DNA from: Sphingomonadales bacterium 28-55-16
GTDB lineage: Bacteria; Pseudomonadota; Alphaproteobacteria; Sphingomonadales; Sphingomonadaceae
Direction: 5' to 3'
Assembly: GCA_002278855.1 (NCBI GenBank)
Contig: NCGG01000003.1
Coordinates: 1 to 64,000 of the forward strand
DNA length: 64,000 nt
Shown: piece by piece, positions 55,061 through 64,000 of the stretch
Layout of the letters: every line of letters starts with the position of its first letter
Position numbering within the stretch: the first letter of the stretch is position 1
Notes under the pieces: model-generated
Databases searched by the model: none
Told to the model about the DNA's origin: nothing
Seen by the model: only the letters and a program-made list of their open reading frames with translations
Translations under genes and position numbers: made by a program

Positions 55061-55681
55061 GTGATTCAGCTCATCTCCTTCTATCTCTTTGCAAGCATCG
55101 TCATTGCAGCCGCAGCGATGGTCATCTTCGCGCGCAATCCGGTGCACAGCGTCCTCTGGTTGATTGTCGCGTTCTTCAACGCGGCGGGCCTTATGGTCCT
55201 GATTGGGGCCGAGTTCATCGCGATGTTGCTGGTCATCGTATATGTCGGTGCCGTTGCGGTACTGTTCCTGTTTGTGGTCATGATGCTCGACATTGACTTT
55301 GCGGAATTGCGCGCCGGATTTGTCAAGAATGTGCCGCTTGGCATCTTGTTGGCAGTGGTATTGGTGGCTGAGCTGGTGCTGGGCATTGGTGCCTATCAAG
55401 CGGGTGCCGTAAAGCTTGGCACGCCGGACGTAGGCGTCGCCACGGCATCTGCAGCCGTCCCGAATATCGAGGCTATTGGCGGCTTGCTGTACAGCAAATA
55501 TGTATTCCTGTTCGAAACCGCCGGCTTGATCCTGTTGGTCGCCATGGTGGGCGCTATCGTTCTGACACACCGTCGCAGCCATGGCACGCGTGGCCAGAAT
55601 ATCAGCAGCCAAGTGCAGCGGCGTCCCGAAGACGCGACGCGTAATGTTAATCAGCCCATCGGGCAGGGGATTGAGTTGTGA
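55061..55681 (+). CDS. nuoJ: NADH-quinone oxidoreductase subunit J
   Basis: A 206-residue, five-helix membrane subunit with [20 protein letters not shown] and [28 protein letters not shown] (the pi-bulge helix), and a basic soluble tail. It starts at a GTG (55061). It overlaps nuoK by 4 bp. Confidence 0.96.
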   Translation: MIQLISFYLFASIVIAAAAMVIFARNPVHSVLWLIVAFFNAAGLMVLIGAEFIAMLLVIVYVGAVAVLFLFVVMMLDIDFAELRAGFVKNVPLGILLAVVLVAELVLGIGAYQAGAVKLGTPDVGVATASAAVPNIEAIGGLLYSKYVFLFETAGLILLVAMVGAIVLTHRRSHGTRGQNISSQVQRRPEDATRNVNQPIGQGIEL

Positions 55682-55983
55682 TTGGTATCGAACATTATCT
55701 CGTGGTCAGCAGCATCCTATTTGTGATGGGCGTGCTGGGCATTTTCCTGAACCGAAAGAATGTCATCATCATCCTGATGGCGATTGAACTCATCTTGCTT
55801 GCAGTGAACATCAACCTTGTCGCGTTCAGCGTGTTTTTGGGTGATCTTACAGGGCAGATTTTTGCCATGTTCGTTCTGACGGTCGCTGCGGGCGAAGCGG
55901 CGATTGGCTTGGCCATATTGGTGATTTACTTCCGTGGTCGCGGGACCATTGCCGTTGACGATGTCAACCGGATGAAGGGATAA
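55678..55983 (+). CDS. nuoK: NADH-quinone oxidoreductase subunit K
   Basis: A 101-residue, three-helix subunit with [27 protein letters not shown] (conserved Glu in the membrane) and [18 protein letters not shown] (second Glu). It starts at a GTG overlapping the nuoJ stop. Confidence 0.97.
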   Translation: MIGIEHYLVVSSILFVMGVLGIFLNRKNVIIILMAIELILLAVNINLVAFSVFLGDLTGQIFAMFVLTVAAGEAAIGLAILVIYFRGRGTIAVDDVNRMKG

Positions 55984-55989
55984 CATCCA

Positions 55990-58044
55990 GTGACTTTCAT
56001 CCACATCATTGTTTTTCTGCCGCTTCTGGCTGCGCTGGTCGCAGGCCTCGGCCAACGTTTTATCGGCGCGGTTGCGGCAAAGACGATCACGACTGCTGGT
56101 CTGTTTATCGCTTCGCTGCTTAGCTGGCCGATCTTCATCGGTTTTCTGAGTGGCAGTGAAACCGCTTATGTGCAGCCCGTGATGATATGGGTCCAGTCTG
56201 GCGATTTGACGTTCGATTGGGAATTGCGCGTTGATGCGTTGACCGCGGTCATGCTCGTCGTGATCACCAGCGTGTCTGCGCTCGTCCATCTTTATAGCTG
56301 GGGCTATATGGAGGAAGATCCTGATCAGCCGCGCTTTTTTGCCTATCTGTCGCTGTTTACGTTTGCGATGTTGATGTTGGTGACCGCGAATAACTTGGTC
56401 CAAATGTTCTTCGGTTGGGAAGGTGTTGGCCTTGCGTCCTATCTGCTGATTGGCTTCTGGTACAAGAAACCAAGCGCGAACGCGGCCGCGATCAAAGCTT
56501 TTGTGGTCAACCGCGTCGGTGATCTTGGCTTTATGCTGGGAATATTTGGCGTTTTTTGGTTGTTTGGCACTGTGTCTATCCCTGAAATCCTCGCCGCCGC
56601 ACCGGACAAGGTCGGGTCGAGCATTGGTTTCCTGGGCTTGCGTGTGGATACGATGAGCTTGCTGTGCATATTGCTGTTCATTGGCGCGATGGGCAAATCG
56701 GCGCAGCTTGGCCTGCACACATGGTTGCCTGACGCAATGGAAGGCCCAACGCCCGTGTCGGCGCTGATCCATGCGGCCACCATGGTTACGGCGGGTGTGT
56801 TCATGGTCTGCCGCCTGTCGCCATTGTTTGAAACCAGCCAGTTTGCGCTTGATGTGGTGACGATCGTTGGGGCGACGACAGCTATTTTTGCGGCAACCGT
56901 TGGTTTGGTGCAAACCGATATCAAGCGCGTCATCGCCTATTCCACATGCTCGCAACTTGGCTATATGTTTTTTGCGGCAGGGTCCGGCGCATATGGCGCG
57001 GCCATGTTCCATCTATTCACCCATGCCTTTTTTAAAGCATTGTTGTTCTTGGGGGCCGGATCGGTAATCCACGCAATGCACCATGAACAGGATATGCGTT
57101 ATTATGGTGGCCTACGGAAACATATCCCGCTGACATTTTGGGCGATGATGGCTGGAACGCTAGCAATTACGGGCGTCGGTATCGTTGGCGTAGGTGGATT
57201 TGCCGGCTTCTATTCTAAAGACGCGATCATTGAGGCTGCGTTCGCCAGTGGATCAACCTATCATATGTACGGCTTTGGCATTGGTGTCACCGCTGCGCTG
57301 TTGACCAGCTTTTACAGCTGGCGGCTTATGTTCCTTACCTTCTTCGGCAAGCCCCGCTGGGCGCAATCGGAGCATATCCAGCACGCGGTGCATGATCACG
57401 CCGATCATAATGACCATACGCATGACGATGCCGCCCATGCACATCATGGGCATGCCGCGTCGGATGATGGCACGGCGGGCTATCATCCCCATGAAAGTCC
57501 TTTGTCGATGCTAGCCCCATTGGCGTTGCTCACGGTCGGTGCGGTGTTTGCAGGCTTTGTCTTTCATAATCAGTTTATTGAGGCCGAGGCCGGTCAGGCG
57601 TTCTGGGCGAACAGCACGCTCTTTTTTAATGAACATCTCATGCATGCCATGCACGCGGTACCGTTGTGGGTGAAATTGTCTTCAACCGTGGCGATGCTCA
57701 TTGGTCTGATAACGGCTTATCTGATGTACCAACGGTCAGACGACGCGCCACAGCGTCTTGCGACAATTTTTGCGCCAATTTATCGCTTTTTCCTCAATAA
57801 ATGGTATTTTGACGAGCTGTATAACCTCCTGTTTGTGCGTCCCGCATTTTGGTTCGGGCGCCTTTTCTGGAAGCAGGGGGATGTCGGGATCATTGACCGC
57901 TTCGGGCCAAATGGTTCGGCTGCTGTCGTTTCTTTCGGCAGTAAGTTGGCCGTGCGGATGCAGTCTGGATATCTTTATACATATGCGCTGGTGATGCTTC
58001 TCGGCCTCGTTGTCGCTGTTAGCTGGATGATGGTGAGAATATAA
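55990..58044 (+). CDS. nuoL: NADH-quinone oxidoreductase subunit L
   Basis: A 684-residue antiporter-like subunit with [56 protein letters not shown] and the long lateral helix near the C-terminus. A His/Asp-rich loop at about nt 57370-57500 ([21 protein letters not shown]) sits between two transmembrane segments. It pumps protons. It starts at a GTG. Confidence 0.97.
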   Translation: MTFIHIIVFLPLLAALVAGLGQRFIGAVAAKTITTAGLFIASLLSWPIFIGFLSGSETAYVQPVMIWVQSGDLTFDWELRVDALTAVMLVVITSVSALVHLYSWGYMEEDPDQPRFFAYLSLFTFAMLMLVTANNLVQMFFGWEGVGLASYLLIGFWYKKPSANAAAIKAFVVNRVGDLGFMLGIFGVFWLFGTVSIPEILAAAPDKVGSSIGFLGLRVDTMSLLCILLFIGAMGKSAQLGLHTWLPDAMEGPTPVSALIHAATMVTAGVFMVCRLSPLFETSQFALDVVTIVGATTAIFAATVGLVQTDIKRVIAYSTCSQLGYMFFAAGSGAYGAAMFHLFTHAFFKALLFLGAGSVIHAMHHEQDMRYYGGLRKHIPLTFWAMMAGTLAITGVGIVGVGGFAGFYSKDAIIEAAFASGSTYHMYGFGIGVTAALLTSFYSWRLMFLTFFGKPRWAQSEHIQHAVHDHADHNDHTHDDAAHAHHGHAASDDGTAGYHPHESPLSMLAPLALLTVGAVFAGFVFHNQFIEAEAGQAFWANSTLFFNEHLMHAMHAVPLWVKLSSTVAMLIGLITAYLMYQRSDDAPQRLATIFAPIYRFFLNKWYFDELYNLLFVRPAFWFGRLFWKQGDVGIIDRFGPNGSAAVVSFGSKLAVRMQSGYLYTYALVMLLGLVVAVSWMMVRI

Positions 58045-59603
58045 TGAACGCCGCGGATATCCCTGTACTTTCCATCATGCTTGCCATTCCGGTGGTAGCG
58101 GCTGCTGCCTGCCTTTTCGTGCAGGCTGAATATGCGCGTATTATTGCATTGGGCGCCACGCTGGCGAATCTGGTGTTGGGCGTCGGGCTATGGCTTAGTT
58201 ACGATCCGGCAGGTGCGCAGTGGCAGTTTACCGAGGCGGCCACATTGTTTGGGCCAATTGGCTGGCGGCTTGGTATTGATGGCATTTCACTGACGCTCAT
58301 CATGTTGTCGGTTTTCCTGATGCCGATTTGTATCGGTGCAAGCTGGACCTCGATCCAGAAGCGCGTTGGTGAATATTTGGCCGCGTTCTTGCTTATGGAA
58401 ACGCTGATGATCGGTGTTTTTGCGGCGCAGGATTTGCTGCTATTTTACATCTTCTTCGAAGCTGGCTTGATCCCGATGTATCTGATTATCGGCATTTGGG
58501 GCGGACAGGACCGAATTTACGCGTCTTACAAATTCTTCCTCTACACATTGCTTGGTTCGCTCGTGATGCTGATCGCGATGCTGTGGATGATCCAATTTGC
58601 CGGCACCGCCGACATTCCGACATTGTTGAATACCGATTTCCCTGTTGAAGCGCAGAAGTGGCTCTGGTTCGCATTTTTCGCATCCTTTGCGGTGAAGATG
58701 CCCATGTGGCCAGTACACACCTGGCTGCCCGACGCGCACGTACAGGCGCCAACAGCTGGCTCGGTTATCTTGGCAGGCGTGCTTCTCAAAATGGGCGGCT
58801 ATGGCTTTCTGCGTTTCTCCTTGCCGATGTTCCCTGAGGCAAGCGCAGACTTGATTCCATTGGTTTTTGGCCTGTCGATGGTTGCTGTAGTCTACACGTC
58901 GCTGGTTGCTTTGGTGCAGCAGGACATGAAGAAACTGATCGCATATTCTTCGGTCGCGCACATGGCGATTGTCACCATCGGCCTGTTTACGTTCAACCAA
59001 CAGGGTATCGAAGGTGCGATCATTGTGATGTTGAGCCACGGGCTTGTGTCGGGCGCGCTATTCCTGTGCGTTGGCGTCATCTACGACCGTCTCCATACCC
59101 GCGAGATCAACCGTTATGGCGGGCTGAGCGTCAACATGCCGAAATATGCTTTGCTTTTCATGCTGTTCACGATGGCGAGTGTTGGCTTGCCGGGAACGAG
59201 CGGCTTTGTGGGGGAATTTTTGAGCCTAGCTGGCGCATATAAGGTTTCGACCTGGGCCACATTGATAGCGACTACGGGGATCATTCTTGGCGCTGGCTAT
59301 ATGCTGTATCTGTATCGCCGCATCGCCTTTGGCCCACAAGTCAATGCCGATGCCGCCGAAATGGCTGACATCAATGGCCGCGAGCTGTGGCTTCTTGCGC
59401 CAATCGCTGTCGTCGTTTTGTGGATGGGTGTGTATCCAGAGACATTTTTGGCACCTATTCGGCGTGATGTCGCAACTATTGTTGCCCGTGTCGAACGTGT
59501 TGCGCCCGCCGGTGACAGCAAACTCAAATCAGTGGACCCAACAACCGCGCGCTTCCGCGTAGACCATGGTCCAGAAAAAAATATGGCTGAGGGGAGCCAT
59601 TGA
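58044..59603 (+). CDS. nuoM: NADH-quinone oxidoreductase subunit M
   Basis: A 519-residue antiporter-like proton-pumping subunit. Markers are GIDGISLTLIMLSVFLMPI, FYIFFEAGLIPMYLIIGIWGG, FAVKMPMWPVHTWLPDAHVQAPTAGSVILAGVLLKMGGYG and SHGLVSGALFLCVGVIYDR. The ATG overlaps the nuoL stop by one base. Confidence 0.97.
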   Translation: MNAADIPVLSIMLAIPVVAAAACLFVQAEYARIIALGATLANLVLGVGLWLSYDPAGAQWQFTEAATLFGPIGWRLGIDGISLTLIMLSVFLMPICIGASWTSIQKRVGEYLAAFLLMETLMIGVFAAQDLLLFYIFFEAGLIPMYLIIGIWGGQDRIYASYKFFLYTLLGSLVMLIAMLWMIQFAGTADIPTLLNTDFPVEAQKWLWFAFFASFAVKMPMWPVHTWLPDAHVQAPTAGSVILAGVLLKMGGYGFLRFSLPMFPEASADLIPLVFGLSMVAVVYTSLVALVQQDMKKLIAYSSVAHMAIVTIGLFTFNQQGIEGAIIVMLSHGLVSGALFLCVGVIYDRLHTREINRYGGLSVNMPKYALLFMLFTMASVGLPGTSGFVGEFLSLAGAYKVSTWATLIATTGIILGAGYMLYLYRRIAFGPQVNADAAEMADINGRELWLLAPIAVVVLWMGVYPETFLAPIRRDVATIVARVERVAPAGDSKLKSVDPTTARFRVDHGPEKNMAEGSH

Positions 59604-59605
59604 TA

Positions 59606-61048
59606 ATGGAACTAAACGCTTCTCTCTCATTGGTCCGTCCAGAACTTATCCTGAGCTTCTCGGCGCTTGCGCTGTTATTGTTGGCCGCATGGCGGGAACA
59701 GGCTGGTCGGTTGGTCAGCATATTATCTGTTGGAGCCTTGGTTGCCGCAGCAAGTTTCGTTTTTGCCTTCCTTGACAATGGAACGAATGTTGCTGCCTTT
59801 GACGGCCTTTTGGTCAATGATGCTTTCGGTAATTTCGCCAAAATTCTTGTGTATATCGCAGCGGCCATTTCTCTGATCATTGCACCGCGTTACCTTGAAA
59901 AAGTCGGCGCTATGCGTGCTGAATATCCCGTGCTGATTTTGCTGTCCTGCATTGGCATGGGGGTCATGGTTTCGGCGACAGACCTGATTTCTTTGTATAT
60001 CGGTCTCGAACTACAGAGCCTTTCGGCTTATGTTCTGGCAAGCTTTGTGCGCTCTGATGAGCGTTCGGCAGAGGCTGGTCTCAAATATTTCGTACTGGGC
60101 GCATTGGCCAGCGGCATGCTGCTATTTGGCGCATCTTTAGTGTATGGTTTTGCGGGTTCGACAAGCTTTGCGGCCATTGGCACAGCAATGAACGCGGATG
60201 TCGGGCTTGGTTTGATATTCGGCATCGTGTTCATTCTGTCAGGCTTAGCGTTCAAGATTAGCGCGGCACCGTTCCACATGTGGACACCGGACGTGTATGA
60301 AGGCGCGCCGACGCCCGTGACCGCATTCTTCGCCAGCGCACCTAAGGTTGCTGCCATCGCATTAACGATCCGCATCGTGCTTGAGGCATTTGGCTCGCAG
60401 ATATTGGTTTGGCAGCAGATCATTATTGTGGTTGCTTTAATGTCCATCATCATCGGCGCAGTGGGCGCAATCGGTCAGCAAAATTTGAAGCGTCTGATGG
60501 CCTATAGCTCGATCAACAATGTTGGCTTTATGCTTGTGGGACTTGCCACTGGAACAGAGCAGGGCATTGCTGCGATGCTGGTCTACCTCACCATCTATGT
60601 AGCGATGACTTTGGGAAGTTTTGTCTGCCTGATGCAATTGAAGGACAAGGATGGCGGCTATCGCGAGGATTTCGGCGACATATCTGGGCTATCCAAAACG
60701 CGCCCTGGACTGGCCGCTACTTTTGCGATTTTCATGTTTAGCCTTGCGGGTATACCACCATTGTTTGGCTTTTGGGGCAAGCTGGTGGTGTTTAACGCTG
60801 CGGTCGCTGCCGGCCTTTTGCCTCTGGCCGTTATTGGCATTGCCGCGTCGGCAATTGGTGCCTTTTATTATCTTAAGGTCGTCAAGGTTATGTATTTTGA
60901 CGACGCAGTAGACGTGATTGCGCAAAGCGATGACAAAGTTCTGGTCTGGACAGGCGGGCTTTTGGCCGCTGCCAACTCGCCGCTTGGCTATTTTGCGATA
61001 CCTGCGCTTGGGAGCTGGACGGCTTATGCCGCAAGGGCGCTTTTCTGA
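59606..61048 (+). CDS. nuoN: NADH-quinone oxidoreductase subunit N
   Basis: A 480-residue antiporter-like subunit with LISLYIGLELQSLSAYVLASF, SGLAFKISAAPFHMWTPDVYEGAPTPVTAFFASAPK and FSLAGIPPLFGFWGKLVVF. The ATG at 59606 has GAGGGGAG upstream and lies 2 bp after the nuoM stop. Its TGA overlaps the apparent CTG start of birA. Confidence 0.97.
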   Translation: MELNASLSLVRPELILSFSALALLLLAAWREQAGRLVSILSVGALVAAASFVFAFLDNGTNVAAFDGLLVNDAFGNFAKILVYIAAAISLIIAPRYLEKVGAMRAEYPVLILLSCIGMGVMVSATDLISLYIGLELQSLSAYVLASFVRSDERSAEAGLKYFVLGALASGMLLFGASLVYGFAGSTSFAAIGTAMNADVGLGLIFGIVFILSGLAFKISAAPFHMWTPDVYEGAPTPVTAFFASAPKVAAIALTIRIVLEAFGSQILVWQQIIIVVALMSIIIGAVGAIGQQNLKRLMAYSSINNVGFMLVGLATGTEQGIAAMLVYLTIYVAMTLGSFVCLMQLKDKDGGYREDFGDISGLSKTRPGLAATFAIFMFSLAGIPPLFGFWGKLVVFNAAVAAGLLPLAVIGIAASAIGAFYYLKVVKVMYFDDAVDVIAQSDDKVLVWTGGLLAAANSPLGYFAIPALGSWTAYAARALF

Positions 61049-61761
61049 CGCCTATATTCGAAGAAGTCACGCTGACAGGATCAACGAATGCCGACCTCCT
61101 GGCGCGTGCGGCACAGGGCGCGCCCGAAGGATTATGGCTACGCGCAGATACGCAAGACGGCGGGCGGGGGCGACTAGGGCGCAGTTGGGAAAGTCCCAAA
61201 GGCAATATGTTTGCGAGCACGATTGTGCGGTTGCGCGAAACCGATCCGGCGCCTGCGAGTCTGGCCTTTGTGACGGCCGTCGCCGTTTTTGATGCGGTGC
61301 GGCAGATAGCGCCACAGGTGTCAATTTGCGTTAAATGGCCAAATGATATTTTGACACCCGATGGTGCAAAATTATGCGGTGTTTTGTTAGAGCGCGCGTC
61401 TGACGCAGTGGTGGTGGGAATCGGTCTTAACCTCATTTGGCATCCGCAAAATCTTGAGCGGAAAGTGACTGACCTACGGACGCTTGGTGCTACGCCACCC
61501 GATGCGCAAACAGCGGTAGAGATCGTTGCAGAGGTCTTTGCGCGTTATCTCGCTATCTGGCGTCAGTCAGGTGTCGAAGTGATTGTGCGGCATTGGGAGG
61601 CCCGGGCACATCCGCGCGGCACCGCTTTGTCAGCAATGCTGCCCGATGGAGAGCATTTGCACGGCCTTTATGCCGGGTTGAATGCCGATGGGGCGTTGCA
61701 GCTTCGCTTGGCGGATGGTTCAATCCGTGCCATTCACGCGGCCGATGTTTTTCTAATTTAG
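61045..61761 (+). CDS. birA: Biotin--[acetyl-CoA-carboxylase] ligase, probable CTG start
   Basis: The protein biotinylates carboxylase carrier domains. It lacks an N-terminal DNA-binding domain (group I BPL). GSTNADLLARA, TQDGGRGRLGRSWESPKG (biotinyl-AMP loop) and KWPNDI are present. No ATG, GTG or TTG occurs in this frame before the Met at 61207, which lies after the catalytic loop, so a start there would give a dead enzyme. The CTG at 61045 overlaps the nuoN stop as CTGA and has AAGG eight bases upstream, giving 238 residues, the family's length. Start at CTG is therefore the best inference. Confidence 0.88.
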   Translation: MTPIFEEVTLTGSTNADLLARAAQGAPEGLWLRADTQDGGRGRLGRSWESPKGNMFASTIVRLRETDPAPASLAFVTAVAVFDAVRQIAPQVSICVKWPNDILTPDGAKLCGVLLERASDAVVVGIGLNLIWHPQNLERKVTDLRTLGATPPDAQTAVEIVAEVFARYLAIWRQSGVEVIVRHWEARAHPRGTALSAMLPDGEHLHGLYAGLNADGALQLRLADGSIRAIHAADVFLI

Positions 61762-61773
61762 CAGGGGTGGGTT

Positions 61774-62556
61774 ATGCTGCTCGCGATTGATACCGGAAAT
61801 ACCAATGTTAAATTCGCGTTGGTCGATGACGCAGGCGAAATAGTGCAGCGGTGGCGTATTGCCACGGATGCACGACGTACGGCTGACGAATATGCCGTCT
61901 GGCTTGATCAGCTAATCCAAATGGCGGGGTACACCCGCTCCGACATTCATGCCGTCATTGTTGCGACCGTGGTACCGCGCGCATTGCACAATCTACAGTT
62001 ATTGGCGACGCGCTATTTTGGATGCGAAGCAATGGTTGCCGGGCGTGGCGCTGTTGGCTGGGGCATCCCATTGCGCGTAGCAGAACCACAATCTGTTGGC
62101 GCCGACCGCGCCGTCAATGCCATTGCGGCGCAATCTTTCGCAGCAGGGCACAAAATCGTGATCAGTTTCGGCACGGCTACGACTTTTGACTATATCGGCC
62201 CAGACGGTTCCTATCGCGGCGGCAGCATTGCGCCGGGGGTGAACCTGTCGCTTGATGCTCTATATGCCGCAGCGGCCATGTTGCCGCGAATTGCAATCGA
62301 ACCGCCGCCAAATGAAAGCGTGATTGGCACAACGACTGTTGGACAAATGCAGATTGGCATCTATTGGGGCTATGTGGCGATGATCGAGGGGATGATCGCA
62401 CGGATGAAAGCTGAAATCGGCGAACCGGTGTCTGTCATTGCGACTGGCGGTTTGGCTATATTGTTTCAGCAGCATGGCCATTTATTTGACTGGGTAGAGC
62501 CCGACTTAACGCTGCGGGGGCTGTCGCTTTTGTACAGAAATAGAGAACTTACCTAA
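61774..62556 (+). CDS. coaX: Type III pantothenate kinase
   Basis: The 260-residue enzyme makes 4'-phosphopantothenate, the first step of CoA synthesis. It has the ASKHA start [32 protein letters not shown] and [34 protein letters not shown] precedes the ATG. The stop overlaps the RNase J start (TAATG). Confidence 0.96.
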   Translation: MLLAIDTGNTNVKFALVDDAGEIVQRWRIATDARRTADEYAVWLDQLIQMAGYTRSDIHAVIVATVVPRALHNLQLLATRYFGCEAMVAGRGAVGWGIPLRVAEPQSVGADRAVNAIAAQSFAAGHKIVISFGTATTFDYIGPDGSYRGGSIAPGVNLSLDALYAAAAMLPRIAIEPPPNESVIGTTTVGQMQIGIYWGYVAMIEGMIARMKAEIGEPVSVIATGGLAILFQQHGHLFDWVEPDLTLRGLSLLYRNRELT

Positions 62557-64000
62557 TGACGACCCCAAAAAATGAACTTCTTTTCCTTGCGCTTGGCGGG
62601 TCCAACGAAATTGGCATGAACGTCAATTTATACGGATGCGAGGGCAAATGGGTGATGGTCGATCTTGGCCTCACCTTTGCGAATTCCGAATATCCAGGGG
62701 TTGATCTGGTTTTGCCCGACCTCGAGTTCATCGAGAAGCGGAAGGATGACCTGCTCGGTATCGTGCTGACCCATGGTCATGAAGATCATATTGGCGCAGT
62801 TGCCTATTTTGCCGCTGACCTTGGCGTGCCGCTGTATGCAACGCCGTTCACGGCAACCTTGATCCGCGGTAAGCTGGAAGAGGAAGGCATAGCCGACATC
62901 GTGGAATTGAACGTCATTCCGATGGAGGGTGCGTTCTCGATGGGGCCGTTTGATTTCAAGTTCGTCACTTTGGCGCACTCAATCCTTGAAATGAGCGCCT
63001 GTCTTATCACTACGCCTTATGGGAAGATATTCCACACAGGTGACTGGAAGTTGGATCCACGGCCCGTATTGGGGACGCCGTCGACGCAAGAAGCACTCAC
63101 TGCAATAGGCGACAGCAAAGTGCTCGCTATGGTGTGCGATTCCACCAACGTATTCAATTTGGAAACAAGCGGAAGCGAGGGCAGTGTCAAGGATGACCTG
63201 TTGAAGTCCGTCAAGGCAGCAAAGGGCAGGGTGGTTGTCACCACCTTTGCCTCTAACGCTGCACGATTGCAGACATTGGCCGAAGTGGCGCGCGAAAGCG
63301 GTCGCACGTTATGCTTTGCGGGCCGCTCGCTCCACCGGATTATTGAGGCTGCGCAGGCCAATGGGTATCTGAAGGATATGCCCAAAACCGTAGGCATGGA
63401 GAGTGTTGATAGTCTCCCGCGTCGTGACGTGATGGTCGTCGCCACCGGTGGTCAGGGCGAAGCCCGCGCAGCTTTGGCACGTATTGCCGAGGGTAATCAC
63501 CCCATTAAGTTGGAGGAGGGCGACACAGTCATATTCTCGTCCAAACAGATACCGGGCAACGAAATCGCCATCGGTGTGATTATGAACAAGCTCGCCGAGC
63601 GTAATATTTTGACCGTAACCGAAAAGCAGGCGCATGTGCATGTTTCCGGACATCCCGGGCAGCCAGAGCTGGCAGCATTGTATGACTGGGTACGGCCTGA
63701 AATTCTCGTTCCCGTTCATGGCGAGCGTCGGCATATGGCAGAGCAGGCGCGATTTGCGCGTGCCCATGGCGTGCCTAAGGCCGTGGTCCAATCCAATGGA
63801 GACGTTGTGCGACTGGCACCGGGCGAACCTAAAATCATTGGAAAAGAACGGACAGGCCGCCTCATTCTTGATGGCGACACTATCATTGCCGCTGACGGCG
63901 CGACATTGAATGAGCGTCGTCGCCTATCATGGTATGGATTGATTTCCGTGGCCTTTGCCCTGGATTCTAAGGATAGGATGCTTGGTCGCCCCGAAATCCG
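62556..64000 (+). CDS. rnj: Ribonuclease J (3' end beyond the window)
   Basis: The first 481 codons are present. The metallo-beta-lactamase core has LGGSNEIGMNVNLYG, the zinc motif THGHEDHIGA, FHTGDWKLDP and CDSTN, then the beta-CASP domain (VVTTFASNAARLQTLAEVA, FAGRSLHRI, VHVSGHPGQPELAALYDWVRPEILVPVHGERRH). RNase J has 5'-exo- and endonuclease activity in RNA processing. The ATG overlaps the coaX stop. The birA-coaX-rnj order after nuoN is common in alphaproteobacteria. Confidence 0.95.
   Translation, partial: MTTPKNELLFLALGGSNEIGMNVNLYGCEGKWVMVDLGLTFANSEYPGVDLVLPDLEFIEKRKDDLLGIVLTHGHEDHIGAVAYFAADLGVPLYATPFTATLIRGKLEEEGIADIVELNVIPMEGAFSMGPFDFKFVTLAHSILEMSACLITTPYGKIFHTGDWKLDPRPVLGTPSTQEALTAIGDSKVLAMVCDSTNVFNLETSGSEGSVKDDLLKSVKAAKGRVVVTTFASNAARLQTLAEVARESGRTLCFAGRSLHRIIEAAQANGYLKDMPKTVGMESVDSLPRRDVMVVATGGQGEARAALARIAEGNHPIKLEEGDTVIFSSKQIPGNEIAIGVIMNKLAERNILTVTEKQAHVHVSGHPGQPELAALYDWVRPEILVPVHGERRHMAEQARFARAHGVPKAVVQSNGDVVRLAPGEPKIIGKERTGRLILDGDTIIAADGATLNERRRLSWYGLISVAFALDSKDRMLGRPEI

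Noticed and set aside
55717..57012. A 431-codon minus-strand frame across nuoK and nuoL
   Set aside because: It is His/Arg/Gln-rich, the reverse complement of membrane-protein codons; nuoK and nuoL are unambiguous.

Overview
The window looks like a chromosomal segment of an alphaproteobacterium of the order Sphingomonadales (Sphingorhabdus/Sphingopyxis-like is an inference). The grounds are the nuoA-N order running straight into birA-coaX-RNase J, a tkt-gap-pgk-class I aldolase cluster, zapA-6S RNA-5-FCL, a TonB receptor of the sphingomonad type, and many ATGA/GTGA stop-start overlaps. Coding density is high and no CRISPR array or insertion sequence was seen.

Region 1 (about 249-16380) is an integrated element. 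A tRNA-Ser(CGA) gene (173-262) ends in a 17-bp sequence repeated exactly at 16364-16380, giving attL and attR. Just inside each end is a pair of 9-bp TCCCACCAC-type repeats with the same 12-bp spacing, probably integrase arm sites. The right half is a P4-satellite-like core on the minus strand: tyrosine integrase, an unknown gene, an AlpA-type regulator, small genes, a HTH protein and a prim-pol/PriCT/ATPase replication protein. Beyond the primase 3' end (10781-11004) is a mirror-symmetric array of eight CTGTCCGCA-type 9-mers that forms a 224-bp imperfect palindrome, the best candidate replication origin. The left half is cargo: a pentameric ligand-gated ion channel homologue, a TetR regulator, and a 2187-residue autotransporter with five tandem passenger modules. 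A decayed helicase-like fragment lies by attL. No capsid or packaging gene is visible.

Region 2 (16738-25763) holds a TonB-dependent receptor followed by an APC-family permease; a LysR regulator divergent from a sterol desaturase/fatty acid hydroxylase-like gene and a coupled membrane protein; a lone Wza-type lipoprotein; and thyA.

Region 3 (25871-29466) is a branched-chain 2-oxoacid dehydrogenase operon (E1 alpha, E1 beta, E2). E1 beta has a one-base frameshift near its 3' end. Converging on it is a minus-strand surface cluster (29463-36856): two secreted DUF11-like paralogues and a 1694-residue multidomain outer-membrane-barrel protein. I regard this as the most interesting uncharacterised gene set outside the element.

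Region 4 (37111-46287) is housekeeping: tRNA-Asp, DUF2842 protein, 5-formyltetrahydrofolate cyclo-ligase, 6S RNA, zapA, a small coiled-coil protein, then tkt, gap, pgk, class I aldolase, thiE, efp and an inositol-monophosphatase family gene. Region 5 (46390-61048) is the complete 14-subunit complex I operon, with two very short membrane-protein ORFs (59 and 45 residues) inserted with translational coupling between nuoD/nuoE and nuoE/nuoF. It continues into birA, which seems to start at a CTG codon overlapping the nuoN stop, then coaX and an RNase J gene cut by the window edge.
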